64,000 bases of DNA from Piezodorus guildinii (taxonomy: Eukaryota; Arthropoda; Insecta; Hemiptera; Pentatomidae). The notes beneath the pieces were generated by a model that searched no databases, was not told where the DNA came from, and worked only from the letters and a program-made list of their open reading frames with translations. The position numbers were made by a program, and so were the translations under genes. Within the stretch, counting starts at the first letter, position 1; each line of letters starts with the position of its first letter. The stretch covers positions 19,096,880 through 19,160,879 of the forward strand of contig CM041295.1 in the NCBI GenBank assembly GCA_023052935.1. The letters are read 5' to 3'. Positions 30,604 through 41,465 of this stretch are shown piece after piece.

Positions 30604-31870
30604 AATCCGTTTTACTTTTACTCACCTATATATGAAATATATAGTTAGCGAAAGTATTGCGATCATGAAAATTTTCGAATTCTAGTTTTCAACAGAAATA
30701 CACGTTTTAGGGCCCCTATGTAAAAGGTGTAAGAAACTGAAATATCATATTTATTGGATTGTGTCACATGAAATGTTCGTATTTAAGCTAAAGGATTTTT
30801 ATTACAAATACGATATGAAAACAAGATAATTTTAATCGAAGTATTTACCATATTTTTCTATACATTTTTTCCAACGTGACACCAACTTTTTTATCCCCGA
30901 ACTGAAAAACTATGAGCTTTGAAGTGAAACAAAATTTGAAAACGCACTTTTCACTTGATCATCATTTTCAAAAAGTTTTCCTTTGACGAAGTTGTCTAAA
31001 TTCCTGAACAGGTGGTAATCTGTTGGAGACAAGTTCGGAGAATATGGTGGGTGCGGAAGAACTTGGTAGCCCAGTTCTTTAAATTTTTGCACGGTATGTT
31101 TTGAAACATGCCGCTCAGTGAGATCATGTTGTGCATGCATGCATTTAGTTGTGCTGATAGTCTTTTAACTGTTTGGTAGGGGTTTCCTTCTACTGTATGT
31201 TTGAGGACATCGTTGGCTATTACGGACGGAGGTCTTCCTCGGGGCAAGTTTTTCAAGTAGGTATCCCCAGCTGAAAACTCAGCATACCAACGGCGAATGG
31301 TCCGTTCATTAACACTCCCTTTCTCAAACGTCTTGCAAATATTTCTAGCAGCCTTTGCTGCTGAATGGTCGAGTTTAAACTCGTACAAAAATATTACTCG
31401 AAAATCGCGTGTTTCCATGTTCATAATTGGAGGAATACTAAAAAGGGGGTAATTGATTGGGAAGCTAATGTTTATAATACAAAGGTAGAGGATTAGTAAC
31501 TGTTTACTTTAAATATGTAAACATTCGGAAGAAAACAACAGAGACCAGCAAAATCCTTTATGTATTTCAGAAACCATAAAAACAGACATTTCATGTGAAA
31601 TAACCCAATAAGACAGCTTTACGCTCGAGATGTTACAGCACCTTTTTCATTAAAATCGGCTGACCGTAAATTCAACTTTTACCACGCATTTTGCCCTTTT
31701 TTACGATTTTCTCAAAAACGGCTGTAACAATTTTGATTAAATTTACCACATCGATGTAAAATGAAATAAGTTTCAATATTATGTACATTTTGTTCTGATT
31801 GAAATAGTCTGATGGCTTAAATGACAATATTTCAATTTTTCTTCCTCTAAAGTACTTTTAATTTCATATA
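30604..31870 (+). repeat. Dispersed repeat R1, copy d, carrying a mariner
   Basis: The R1 blocks continue across the mariner at 30754-31608: TAGGGCCCC before it, GAGATGTTACAGCACC and CTCAAAAACGGCTG after it. It runs up to the foldback-like element at about 31868. Confidence 0.6.
30754..31608 (-). mobile_element. Mariner element, internally deleted (copy 1)
   Basis: TA target duplicated at 30752-30753 and 31609-31610. Inverted ends: TTGGATTGTGTCACATGAAA and, at the other end, TTTCATGTGAAATAACCCAA. Minus-strand transposase: the N-terminal helix-turn-helix half (31424 to about 31140: RDFRVIFLYEFKLDHSAAKA, NERTIRRWYAEFSAGDT, RGRPPSVI) is fused by a deletion to the C-terminal part (LGYQVLPHPPYSPNLSPTDY, HLFRNLDNFVKGKLFENDD). 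The central DDE region with the first two catalytic Asp is gone; the SPTDYHLF region is kept. It cannot encode active transposase. Confidence 0.9.
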
Positions 31871-31873
31871 TAG

Positions 31874-31995
31874 CATTTCCAAGTCAATTGTAACCTTTTC
31901 CAAGTCAATAATTTCAAGTCAAATGTAACTTTCCAAGTCAAATGTAACCTTTTCCATTTCAAATGTTACCTTTTCCAAGTCAAATGTCACCTTTT
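31874..31995 (-). repeat. 21-bp tandem repeats, left arm
   Basis: Decayed units of TTTCCAAGTCAAATGTAACC, the complement of the right-arm array. Some units are shortened. Confidence 0.75.
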
Positions 31996-32256
31996 TTTTT
32001 CACTTCTAGCCTTAACTATTTCCGTTTTATTTTATTTATGTATTGAAAAATAATTAGTTTAATTAACATTATGACTTTTTTAATAATTTTGGCATATAAT
32101 AAATGATATTTTTTTTGGGTCTCTTAGATATTTGATATCAAGTTCTGTTTTTTACTAGCTAATATTTAAAAAAAATTAATTATCGTCTATTTAGTTTTAA
32201 GATAGTTGTTGATTTTGATTTTTTAGATAGGAGGGGTAGTTTTTTGGAATAATTAA

Positions 32257-32880
32257 TGTGTTTTCGGGTATTATAATTAAATTTTTCGAGCTGTATTTTT
32301 GATCGCTCGCGTGCATTTTAACTCGCATTAAATTTTAATGTTTTTTATTGATATAGGGATTAATTAATGTGCTTTCGGGTGGTTATGATTACGTTTTTTG
32401 AGCTGTATTTTTTATCGCTCATGCGTATTTCAACTCGCATTTACTTTAAATGTTTTTTATTGATATAGGGATTACTTAATGTTCTTTCGGGTGGTTATGA
32501 TTAAGTTTTTCGAGCTGTATTTTTTATCGCTCTCGCTTATTTTAACTAAAATTTATTTTTTATGTTTCACATTGATATAGGTGTTGAAAATTGTGTTTCG
32601 GGTCCTATAATTATGTTTTTTTAGTTTTATTTATTTATCGCTCCCGCGCATTTTAACTCGAATTTACTTTTAATGTTTTTTATTTATATAGAGATAATTA
32701 ATGTGCTTTTGGGTGGTTATGATTACGTTTTTGAGCTGTATCTTTTATCGCTTATGCGTATTTCAATTCGGATTTACTTTTGATATTTTTTATTGTTATA
32801 GACGTTTGTAATTATCTTTTCGGGTCTTGTGATTACGTTGTTTAAGCTGTTTTTATTGTCGCTTGCTCTCATTTAAACTT
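32257..32880 (-). repeat. 112-bp tandem repeats, left arm
   Basis: About six units. Landmarks in each: a GGGATTAATTAATGTGCTTT-type start, TTCGGGTGG, GAGCTGTAT, ATCGCTC and AACTCGCAT. They are inverted relative to 33653-34860. Confidence 0.8.
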
Positions 32881-33210
32881 GCATTTGCAGTGGTCTTTGT
32901 TTGGTTTTGTTTTAGGGGATTCTCATAATGTGTTTTGAACTTTATTCTTTTATGCGCTTGGGAATTTCTACAAACCGTAGGTATTATGTTATAATATGAT
33001 GTAAAAATTATTTATTGTTTTTTTGCAAGATCTGATTACATTTTTGATTTGGACGTTACATCGCGATTGCGCATTCTTTTAGATCACTTTTCATTTAAGT
33101 TAAAATGTGCACTAGCTATAAATAAATGTCATAAACTCTATTAGTATTCCCGAAAACACTATAAACGATCCCTCTATCGAATATTTATGAAATAGAAACA
33201 GTAACTTAAA

Positions 33211-33405
33211 ATGAGTAAAAGCGATAACAAATTTGGTTCAAAGAATGTTATCAGAACACCCGAAAATAGAATAAACGATTCCTCAATTAAATTATCAAAT
33301 AATTGTAAGACCAAGTTAGGAAGCGGATCCTTTACAAAAGATTTAGTTGAAAAAATTACTCAGGACGCTAGAAAAGGAACTACAACTAATCCTTTAATAA
33401 AATAA
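33211..33405 (+). CDS. Small ORF in the centre of the foldback-like element (unknown)
   Basis: 64 codons, Ser/Asn/Lys-rich, no recognised domain. Part of it (about 33217-33300) resembles a diverged 112-bp unit: AGCGATAA, then a GTTCAAAGAATG stretch for GCTCGAAAAACG, then ACCCGAAA. It is followed by a TAA triplet run and about 25 A's, so a retroposed transcript is another possibility. It could be the parent of the repeat units or merely a chance frame. I favour no function. Confidence 0.3.
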   Translation: MSKSDNKFGSKNVIRTPENRINDSSIKLSNNCKTKLGSGSFTKDLVEKITQDARKGTTTNPLIK

Positions 33406-33652
33406 TAATAATAAAAAAAAAAAAAAAAAAAAAAAAACCTAAACGATGTATATTCCAGCAACGTTATAATGAGAACCAAAAACAAAACAATCAATCCCAA
33501 TATCAATAAAAAAATATCAAAAATAAAGGCGAGTTGAAATCCGCACGAGTGATAATAAAAAATTTTATAATTTTCATAACCCCGCGAAAACACAAGGATA
33601 GATCTCTATAAAAATAAAAAGATTAAAAGTAAATAGAAGTTGAAATACGCAT

Positions 33653-34860
33653 GAGCGATAAAACATACAGCTCGAAAAACGTAATCATAACCACTCGAAA
33701 GAACATTAAGTAATCCCTATATCAATAAAAAATATTAAAAGTAAATGTGAGATGAAATACGCATGAGCGATAAAAAATACAGCTCAAAAAACGTAATAAT
33801 AACTACCCGAAAGCACATTAATTAATCCCTATATCAATAAAACACATAAAAAGTAAATTTTAGTTAAAATAAGCGCGAGCGAAAAAAATACAGCTCGAAA
33901 AACGTAATCATAACCACCCGAAAGCAAAATAATTAATCCCTATATCAATAAAAAACATTTAAAGTAAATGCGAGTTGAAATACGCATGAGCAATAAAAAA
34001 TACAGCTCGAAAAACCTTATCATAACCACACGAAAGCACATTAATTAATCCCTATATCAATAAAAAACATTAAAATTTAATGCGAGTTAAAATGCGCGGG
34101 AGCGATAAATAAATAAAACTAAAAAAACATAATTATAGGACCCAAAAACACAATTTTCAACACCTATATCAATGTGAAACATAAAAAATAAATTTTAGTT
34201 AAAATAAGCGAGAGCGATACAAAATACAGCTCGAAAAACTTAATCATAACCACCCGAAAGAACATTAAGTAATCCCAATATCAATAAAAATATTAAAAGT
34301 AAATATGAGTTGAAATACGCATGACCGATAAAAGATACAGCTCAAAAAACGTAATCATAACCACCCGAAAGCACATTAATTAATCCCTATATCAATAAAA
34401 CACATAAAAAGTAAATTTTAGTTAAAATAAGCGCGAGCGAAAAAAATACAGCTCGAAAAACGTAATCATAACCACCCGAAAGCAAAATAATTAATCCCTA
34501 TATCAATAAAAAACATTAAAAGTAAATGCGAGTTGAAATACGCATGAGCGATAAAAAATATAGCTCGAAAAACGTAATCATAACCACACGAAAGCACATT
34601 AATTAATCCCTATATCAATAAAAAACATTAAAATTTAATGCGAGTTGAAATACGCATGAGCGATAAAAAATACAGCTTGAAAAACGTAATCATAACCACC
34701 CGAAAGCACATTAATTAATCCCTATATCAATAAAAAACATTAAAATTTAATGCGAGTTAAAATGCACGCGAGCGATCAAAAATACAGCTCGAAAAATTTA
34801 ATTATAATACCCGAAAACACATTAATTATTCCAAAAAACTACCCCTCCTATCTAAAAAAT
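33653..34860 (+). repeat. 112-bp tandem repeats, right arm
   Basis: Successive GAGCGATA landmarks at about 33653, 33765, 33877, 33988, 34100, 34212, 34323, 34435, 34546, 34658 and 34770, giving a period of 111-112 bp. Units carry GCTCGAAAAACGTAATCATA and CACCCGAAAGCACATTAATT blocks. Confidence 0.9.
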
Positions 34861-35080
34861 CAAAATCAACAACTATCTTAAAACTAAATAGACGATAATT
34901 AATTTTTTAAATATTAGCTAGTAAAAAACAGAACTTGATATCAAATATCTAAGAGACCCAAAAAAAATATCATTTATTATATGCCAAAATTATTAAAAAA
35001 GTCATAATGTTAATTAAACTAATTATTTTTCAATACATAAATAAATAAAACGGAATATTTAAGGCTAGAAGTGAAAAAAA

Positions 35081-35250
35081 AGGTGACATTTGACTTGGAA
35101 AAGGTAACATTTGAAATGGAAAAGGTGACATTTGACTTGGAAAAGGTGACATTTGAAATGGAAAGGGTTACATTTGACTTGGAAAAGGTTACATTTGACT
35201 TGGAAAAAGTTACATTTGACTTGGAAAAGGTTACAATTGACTTGGAAATG
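35081..35250 (+). repeat. 21-bp tandem repeats, right arm
   Basis: Eight units of about 21 bp (GTGACATTTGACTTGGAAAA with one more A/G). The period is a multiple of three, so a 73-codon frame reads as repeats of KVTFDLE. I regard that frame as a by-product. Confidence 0.9.
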
Positions 35251-35255
35251 CTATA

Positions 35256-36234
35256 TTCAGAAGAATTACCTATTTTATCTTATCAGGATTGATGAATAGC
35301 GACTAAATCTATACGTTTGACGAATGTGGTAACCAACTACAGGAGGAAAGCATATATATTTTTTAATGTAATTTTTTATTGTTTTTTTTAATAATAAAAA
35401 CAGCAATATAGATTTATAAAAATTTAATGAAATGAAATGTTTATTAACAAATATATGTACAAAAACAGAGTATTTTACAATACATAAATAAGGTTTCGAG
35501 CATGCCTGGGCTTTTTTTATACTTTCCATAGGAGTACAATTATTAATCATCATTTAAATTATTCTATTAAAATGCAGTACAAGAGGGAAAACAATAAACA
35601 AATTTAAAAAAACTGAAAAAAATAACAAAAATAATAATACGACAAATAATTAAATGAGGAAAAAAATAAGAAATGCAAAAATAGTTAATTTAAATAATAA
35701 TACGTTTTAGTTTCGGCTTTACAATAACTAACAATTTCCCTTATAAAGTCATGTCTACTATTGGCACATAAATTAAAAATATGTATTGTTAATTTATAAA
35801 TAAAAGTTGAGATCTTAGGCACATTGAAACAAATATGTAATATGTCACTTGGCGTCCATCTAGGACAACTGCCAAGTAGTTAAAAATACAATTTTAAATT
35901 GCTATATTATTTAATCTAAATCATATGTTTCCAACCAAACTAGAGAAACTTTTACTTAAAATTTTTAAATTGAAATTTATTTAATAGTTATTAATTTGAT
36001 TTCAACAGCTAAGGTTGCAGGTATATTTATGATTCAAGAAAAAAAAGTTAATAAACAAATTATGAAAATAGCCCAAGCATTCTGGTAGGTGGTTCATCGT
36101 TATTGAGAATGTAAAAAATTCGTTTGCATCCTTCGAAAATATGTATGTTTGACAGCGAGGATAGTGCTTGGTTTGGGAAGGGAATCGGATAAACAAAAAG
36201 TAATTGAAAAGACGGAATTTGAAGGTCAAAAGGC

Positions 36235-36240
<6 letters not shown>
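35256..36240. other. AT-rich DNA, no gene seen
   Basis: No recognisable gene. An AT microsatellite follows at 36241-36295, into which the LTR element inserted. Confidence 0.4.
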
Positions 36241-36295
<55 letters not shown>

Positions 36296-36300
<5 letters not shown>

Positions 36301-36474
36301 AGGACTGATAAGGTAGACTATCAGCCTTAATTCCAAACCACCTCTTGTAAACAATAGAAATGTATATATAGAGGATTAGAAGACCAAATAAAGTCAGTGT
36401 TTGAATAGCCATCAAGCGTGTTGTTTATGCCCCTTTCTTTATTTTTTTTAATTCATATTTCGGACAACGCATAA
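36296..36474 (+). repeat. 5' LTR
   Basis: From AGTTAAGGACTGATAAGG to CGGACAACGCATAA. I read it as identical to 41466-41644. It contains a TATATATAG stretch (36362-36370) and an AATAAA (36388-36393), plausible promoter and polyadenylation signals. Exact edges are uncertain by 1-2 bases because the flanks are AT repeats. Confidence 0.9.
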
Positions 36475-36475
36475 G

Positions 36476-36492
36476 TGGTGCCGAAACCCGGG
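36476..36492 (+). promoter_or_regulatory. Primer-binding site
   Basis: TGGTGCCGAAACCCGGG begins one base after the LTR. It is complementary to a tRNA 3' end carrying CCA. I do not assign the tRNA. Confidence 0.8.
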
Positions 36493-36608
36493 ACCTTTAG
36501 ATAAGTTCGAAACATAATTTTTTTTTCGTACTTGCCTGTATACTCAGCGTACGTGAGTTCATTTATTTTTTTTATTATTTAATCTCTTGCCAGTGAAAAA
36601 CCGATATC

Positions 36609-37646
36609 ATGGCAGAAAACGTAGTTTTGAGGCCAGCCGTTCTGAATGTCCCACCGGCTGTGCCCCAGCAGGCGGCAGCAGCGGCAGTTGAGTTACCGCC
36701 ACTACCGGAAGTTTCACTGGCGCAGGCGCATAGGACGACGCTGGAGTGGGTGAAGATCCAAACAGCGACAGCTCAGGAATTGAGGAAGGCTACATCCGAC
36801 CTTGACAGATTTACTGGAGAGATTGGTGAGCTCAACCACTTTTTAAAAGGGGGCGATCGCTTGATGGTGAGGATTCAGTCTAAGTTGTCCGAAAGACTAT
36901 TAGACGGGGAAGATGCTGAGGCGTTAAGGGCTGCAGTGGTTTGCAGGGTGAGGAGGAGCATCCTGAACCATATCCAAGCCGACGAGGAGACACCCTGGAG
37001 CGTCGTGAAAGAGCGACTAAAGAAGGCCTACGGAGGGGGAAGATGGGCCCCTGAAGAAGATGTGTTTCACCTAATAAGGGAAACTAAGAAGCCGCGGCAG
37101 TCTAATGGCCAGTATGCGGGAGAACTTCTCACGAAATTTAATCGGATCACAGAGAAAATGCGAGAGACCGCTAGTGTTGAGGAGGTCCACTTTAGGATGG
37201 ATTTCTTAGCGATAATTCTGAAGGTGCAGTTGGCGAAGGAAGCCGGTAAAAGAGAAGGGTTCCAGAGGGAGCGCTCGTTCATCGAATGCGCTCAAGAAAT
37301 GATGGACGCCAGTGCCCGCGAGGAAGAATCTCGGATGGAGACGGAGGAACATGGTTGGACACGGGTCTCGCACCATCAGCCCAGGACCACTCCCGTTTGG
37401 AAAAGAAGAGAATTTCGGGAGAATAGGAGAGAGAGGCCTTCGCAAAGTGATCGACGGCCAGCAAAACCGAGAAGCAGCGGGAGGCGGGAGGACCGCAAGT
37501 GCCATGGTTGTGGCAAGCTCGGGCATCTGGTGGCCCAATGTCCACGCACTAGGTGCTTTGAGTGCGGAGTGGAGGGACATATGGCAAGAATTGCCCTTAC
37601 ATGTACCGGCGGCGCGATGCGAACCAACCGGAACCCATGGAAGTAA
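36609..37646 (+). pseudogene. gag: Gag of the Gypsy element, frameshifted in the second zinc knuckle
   Basis: 345 codons from ATG 36609: an Ala/Pro-rich head, a helical capsid-like middle (FTGEIGELNHFLKGGDRLM, PWSVVKERLKKAYGG), a basic linker and two CCHC knuckles. The first, CHGCGKLGHLVAQC, is complete. In the second (CFECGVEGHMA...) the final Cys comes in the -1 frame near 37593, where a one-base deletion is the simplest explanation. The Gag tail then continues in the frame open at 37562-37840 (Glu/Arg-rich). Gag packages element RNA into particles in the cytoplasm (family knowledge). Confidence 0.85.
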
Positions 37647-37840
37647 ATGCCCAAAGAGTCCGACCGGGACGGTTCCAGAGGAGGCATATAGCATCGGCAA
37701 GCGAATCATCCGGAGGGTCTGAGGAAACGGAAACGGAGACTGAGGCGGACGTTCCCGCTCGAGGAGGTGGCCAGAGGAGCAGGAGGAGTGTGTGGAGGCG
37801 ACCGGAAACGGCAGCGCAGTCATCCCGTGAGGAAATCTGA

Positions 37841-38675
37841 GGCGGGTATCAGCAGAGTGGCAACCGCACGTTGGTGAGCTACCATGCGAGGGGAGAGAGC
37901 GGCGGTCTGCCTATCATCAGCGTGGAGGGAGTCGCATGCCTGGTGGACACCGGGAGCTCGTGCACCATCGCATGCAGAGAGGCGCTAGAGAAGTGGAAAG
38001 GTGGAGAGAGGGCACTCCAGGTTAAGGTATGCCAATGTAATTTAATCACCCTGGGAGGGCCCTGTCGTGTGGAGGGGGAATCGAGCTGGGCTTAAATACA
38101 TGGGGGGAAAGGACGGAGAGTTTCATGTCCATGTAGTAAGTAAGATGCCAAGGGAGTATCAGGCGATAATCGGTAATGACCTATTAGGGAAAATCGGCGC
38201 GCGTATTAGGGACCTGGGGGGCCAATGGGCTATCAGAATTGGAGGTAGAAAGTATACCTGTACTCGCGTAGCTGCGGGCGGCGAGGCGCGTATTGGGGCG
38301 CTGAATCAGGTCGATAATTGGAAAACATCTATCCTGGAAGAATTCAGTGATATATTTTTTAAGGAAGGGGATATCCTTGGGGTTACGGGTCGGACTGTGC
38401 ATGAAATTCCGCTTAAGCAGGATCGGGTCGTTTATGTCAAGGAAAGACGGTATCCTCAGGCGCTTCGTAGGCATATTCGGGAAGAGCTAGACGATTTACG
38501 GCGGCAGGGTATAATCGTGGACAGCACGTCCCCGTATAATAGTCCGTTGTGGGCCGTCAAGAAGAAGTGTGCCCCCGGCGAGACAACGGAAAAATATCGG
38601 GTCGTCATCGATTACCGTAAGTTAAATGAGAATACGGTTGACGAAAATATCCTCTTCCGCGCTTCGACGATATTT
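37841..38675 (+). pseudogene. pol: Pol part 1: protease and N-terminal reverse transcriptase, frameshifted
   Basis: The retropepsin active site VDTGSSC lies at about 37940-37960, in the frame 37871-38095. The flap-side IIGNDLL motif is in the next frame (38067-38720). One or two single-base losses around 38080-38095 separate them. The second frame carries the RT N-terminus: VKERRYPQALRRHIREELDD, SPYNSPLWAVKKK and YRVVIDYRKLNENTV. It then leaves frame near 38648, where one missing T is the simplest reading. Confidence 0.85.
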
Positions 38676-40429
38676 TGGACCGGTTGGGGGGTGCAACAAT
38701 TTTTAGCACTTTGGATCTGAAGGCGGGGTATCATCAGATCGGAATGCATCCTCGGGACCGACACAAGACCGCGTTTACCTTCGAGAGGGGCCATTATGAG
38801 TTCACCCGCATGCCGTTTGGCCTAAAGAATGCCCCTATCACTTTCCAGCGGTTGATGGACGAATTTCTTCGGGGTCTGGACGAGTCCGTGTGCCAGGTCT
38901 ACATGGATGACCTCTTGGTCTTCAGTCGGTCGGAACGGGACCACGTTCAGCATCTCCGGGATGCCTTTAGTCGAATGCGGGAGTTTGGTCTCCGTCTTTC
39001 TCCTGAGAAGTCGATCTTGGGTCAGCGGGAAATTAGTTTTTTGGGCCATACGATCTCCGCGGAGGGCGTGAAGCCGGATGCTCAGAAGGTGGCGGCCTTA
39101 CAGCGTATGGCCATCCCGACCGAGGTGAAGGGGATCAGGCGGTTGATGGGCGCTTTGAATTATTATCGCCGTTTTGTTCCAGCTATGGCGACGTATCTTG
39201 TGCCCCTTAATAATTTACTGCGAAAAGGGTGTAAAGTCGTGATGACCCCAGATATTGCGGACCAGGTGCGCCGGTGCATCGAACACTTACAGCGTGATCC
39301 GGTGCTCGCGTTTCCGGACTTCGAACGGCCGTTCACTATTACGACTGACGCCAGTGAATACGCTCTTGGGGCAGTGTTATCTCAGGACAGTGACCGGGGG
39401 GAACGACCTGTTGCATACGCCAGTCGGCGTCTTACGGATGCGGAGTCTCGTTATAGCGCCTTGGAGCGGGAACTCCTCCGAATTGTATGGGCTGTTGACC
39501 ATTTCCGGCCGTACGTCTTCGGGAGGCGGTTCCGAGTCCATACAGACCATCGTCCCCTACAATGGGTAGGGAGGCTGAAAGAATCTTCCGCACGGGTCAC
39601 ACGATGGAAAGAGCTCCTGGGGCAGTACAATATGGAGATTGTATACAAACCGGGCAGGGAGAACGTTGTCGCAGATTGGCTGTCGCGTGCGCTCATGGTA
39701 AACGCCGTAGAGGAGGAACGGGGCGAGTCTTCTCGCGATGTTCGGCAGTTTCATAGGGAGTGGACTCCTGGGGAGGAACCCCAGTCTGGCACGGCTGGAG
39801 TTTCGGGTGAGGCCGCGTCGTCAGAGGACGAGCGTTCTTCTGAGGGGCGTCCTGTGGACATGGAGGAAATAGACGACATCGTGAACGACAAGCGCCACCA
39901 GATTATCTGGAAGACGAGGACGTCGGGGCTCCTTAAGATTGATTTTCAACGCTTCGGCGGGTGTTCGGTCGTCACTGTCTGGTCTCAGCCATCCGTCGGG
40001 GATGACCAGATTTGTAGGGCGCTGGCGGACGCGTCTAAGCCGGGCAGGACCCACCACCTATTTGTCGGCAACGCCGTGGTATGGGGACGGATCCACCGGT
40101 TGTGGCGGGCGGAGCGTATCGGAGTTGACCGGTCGTTTGTCCGTTGTTCCATGCTCGCCGAGACCATCCGTGATGAGGACCGGCAGAGGGAGGTGACGCT
40201 CGCTTATCATCAGGGGAAGACGAACCACCGGGGCCTCACCGAGACGTTGCGTGCGTTGCGGCGGCGTTACTATTGGCGGGGGATGAAGCGCACCATTCAG
40301 GAGACCATTGGAAATTGCGATGTGTGCCTGCGAGCCAAATATGATCGTCATCCACCTCGGGCCGTCCAGGAGGAAACCCCTACCGCTGATGCGCCTCTGG
40401 TTGATCTGCAAATCGATTCCTTTACGTGA
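38648..40429 (+). CDS. pol: Pol part 2: reverse transcriptase, RNase H, integrase zinc finger
   Basis: A long uninterrupted frame (584 codons from the first Met at 38675, itself internal). RT: FSTLDLKAGYHQI, RMPFGLKNAPITFQ and the catalytic VYMDDLLVFS, then FLGHTISAEGV. RNase H: TITTDASEYALGAVLSQ, SALERELLRIVWAV and HTDHRPLQW. Integrase HHCC finger: H-QGKTNHRGL ... YYWRGM ... CDVC. A TGA at 40427-40429 stops it just before the integrase core, which continues in the same frame. The TGA is probably a point mutation. Confidence 0.92.
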   Translation, partial: YPLPRFDDILDRLGGATIFSTLDLKAGYHQIGMHPRDRHKTAFTFERGHYEFTRMPFGLKNAPITFQRLMDEFLRGLDESVCQVYMDDLLVFSRSERDHVQHLRDAFSRMREFGLRLSPEKSILGQREISFLGHTISAEGVKPDAQKVAALQRMAIPTEVKGIRRLMGALNYYRRFVPAMATYLVPLNNLLRKGCKVVMTPDIADQVRRCIEHLQRDPVLAFPDFERPFTITTDASEYALGAVLSQDSDRGERPVAYASRRLTDAESRYSALERELLRIVWAVDHFRPYVFGRRFRVHTDHRPLQWVGRLKESSARVTRWKELLGQYNMEIVYKPGRENVVADWLSRALMVNAVEEERGESSRDVRQFHREWTPGEEPQSGTAGVSGEAASSEDERSSEGRPVDMEEIDDIVNDKRHQIIWKTRTSGLLKIDFQRFGGCSVVTVWSQPSVGDDQICRALADASKPGRTHHLFVGNAVVWGRIHRLWRAERIGVDRSFVRCSMLAETIRDEDRQREVTLAYHQGKTNHRGLTETLRALRRRYYWRGMKRTIQETIGNCDVCLRAKYDRHPPRAVQEETPTADAPLVDLQIDSFT

Positions 40430-41218
40430 AAAAACTATAAGTGGGTCACGGTTTTGGATTTGTTCAGCAAGGTAGCGATGGCGTATCCCGTTCAGGAGCG
40501 TACGGCGGAGGCTGTGTTACGGGCCCTGTGGATTTGGTTTCAGTTTTATGGCGTCCCCGAGAAGGTTTCTTCGGATAGTGGTCGCGAATTTGACAACGCC
40601 AAAGTCCGGGAGGAGATGAAGGTTTTGGGTGTCACGTGGCATCTTAACACACCGGGTCATCCCAAAAGTCGCGGAGGTATCGAGCGCCTTCACAGCACGT
40701 TGAGTGACCACCTGCGGGTGTTTCAATTAGAGAAGGGGTTGGAGCCGGACGTGGCTATGGAGCGTGCCATCGTCGCGTATAACCATTCCGTCCACTCGGT
40801 CACGGAATTTACCCCTTACGAAATCCTTTTCGGGTTGCAGGGTCGCCGGCGTGATTGCCGCGGTGCGGCGGATGATGAAGGGCGAATTGTGAGCAATAGT
40901 CTCGCGCTTAAGAAGCTGTGGGTCACGGTTCGCGATCGGATTGAGCGGGAAAAGCGTCGCCGGGTGGAGCGGCATAATCTTGGGGTGCGGGATCTAATGG
41001 GACCTGTCAAAATCGGTACGGTGGTCTACTGGCGTGTGGGAACCAACAGAGGGAAGGAACTCCGGCGTTATGAGGGCCCTTTCCGAGTGGTTGTGATCCG
41101 TGAACACAATTTGGTCACGATCGGAGCGTGCGCGAACCCAGGAAGCGGCGTACGGTTCATCTAGAACAATTGAAAATTCCCCCGATGGAGGCATCCTAGG
41201 ACGCTGGAGTGTCCTCAG
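40430..41218 (+). pseudogene. pol: Pol part 3: integrase catalytic core and GPY/F domain
   Basis: Same frame as part 2 after the TGA. The first Met at 40454 is internal. D,D(35)E triad: Asp in VTVLDLFSK, Asp in SSDSGREF and Glu in GGIERLHST, with exactly 35 residues between the last two. The C-terminal YEGPFRVVVI is the GPY/F-type domain. Near 41121 a further one-base loss moves the natural C-terminus (RRTVHLEQLK type, ending at about 41218) to another frame, so the open frame stops at 41164. The integrase inserts element cDNA (family knowledge). Confidence 0.88.
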
Positions 41219-41465
41219 CTTTTTGTATTTTTTGTTTTTTTGTTATTGTGAAGTTGTCAGTTTTTTTTATGCGGTGTTCAGTTTGCAGGAAGTGTTGTTC
41301 TTTTTTATCTATTGTATTCTCTTTTCAGGTGTTATTTTATTTCTGAGTTTTGTCATTTTTTTTTTGTATGTCTTGTCAAATTGTTTTATTTTATCTCATG
41401 GAGGATTTCCATAACTTTTGTTTTGTATATAGTTTACGGGGATTGTTCGTAAACTGGTGGGGGGG
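41219..41465 (+). other. LTR element 3' leader and polypurine tract
   Basis: T-rich non-coding DNA (TTTTTGTATTTT-type) after pol. It ends in GGTGGGGGGG directly before the 3' LTR, the expected plus-strand primer. Confidence 0.8.

Larger units (their letters stand above)
31868..35255. mobile_element. Foldback-like element with long tandem-repeat inverted arms
   Basis: The ends are reverse complements (left ATAGCATTTCCAAGTCAA; right TTGACTTGGAAATGCTAT). From the outside in, each arm has a 21-bp tandem array, a unique block of about 270 bp (31990-32255 against 34845-35075) and an array of 112-bp units: about 6 on the left (32257-32880), about 11 on the right (33653-34860). A centre of about 720 bp separates them. 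No transposase is seen. The architecture is that of foldback transposons: long inverted repeats made of subrepeats. The family and TSD are unresolved. Confidence 0.75.

Noticed and set aside
35071..35292. Protein with repeated KVTFDLE units
   Set aside because: It is the translation of a 21-bp DNA tandem repeat whose other arm is inverted; no sign of a gene.
36002..36415. Open frame across the 5' LTR and AT microsatellite
   Set aside because: Its first 40 residues are LTR sequence, repeated at the 3' LTR, and the middle is translated AT repeat.
37206..37823. Long minus-strand frames opposite gag and pol (for example 205 codons here)
   Set aside because: Antisense shadows in GC-rich coding DNA; the + strand carries clear Gag and Pol motifs.
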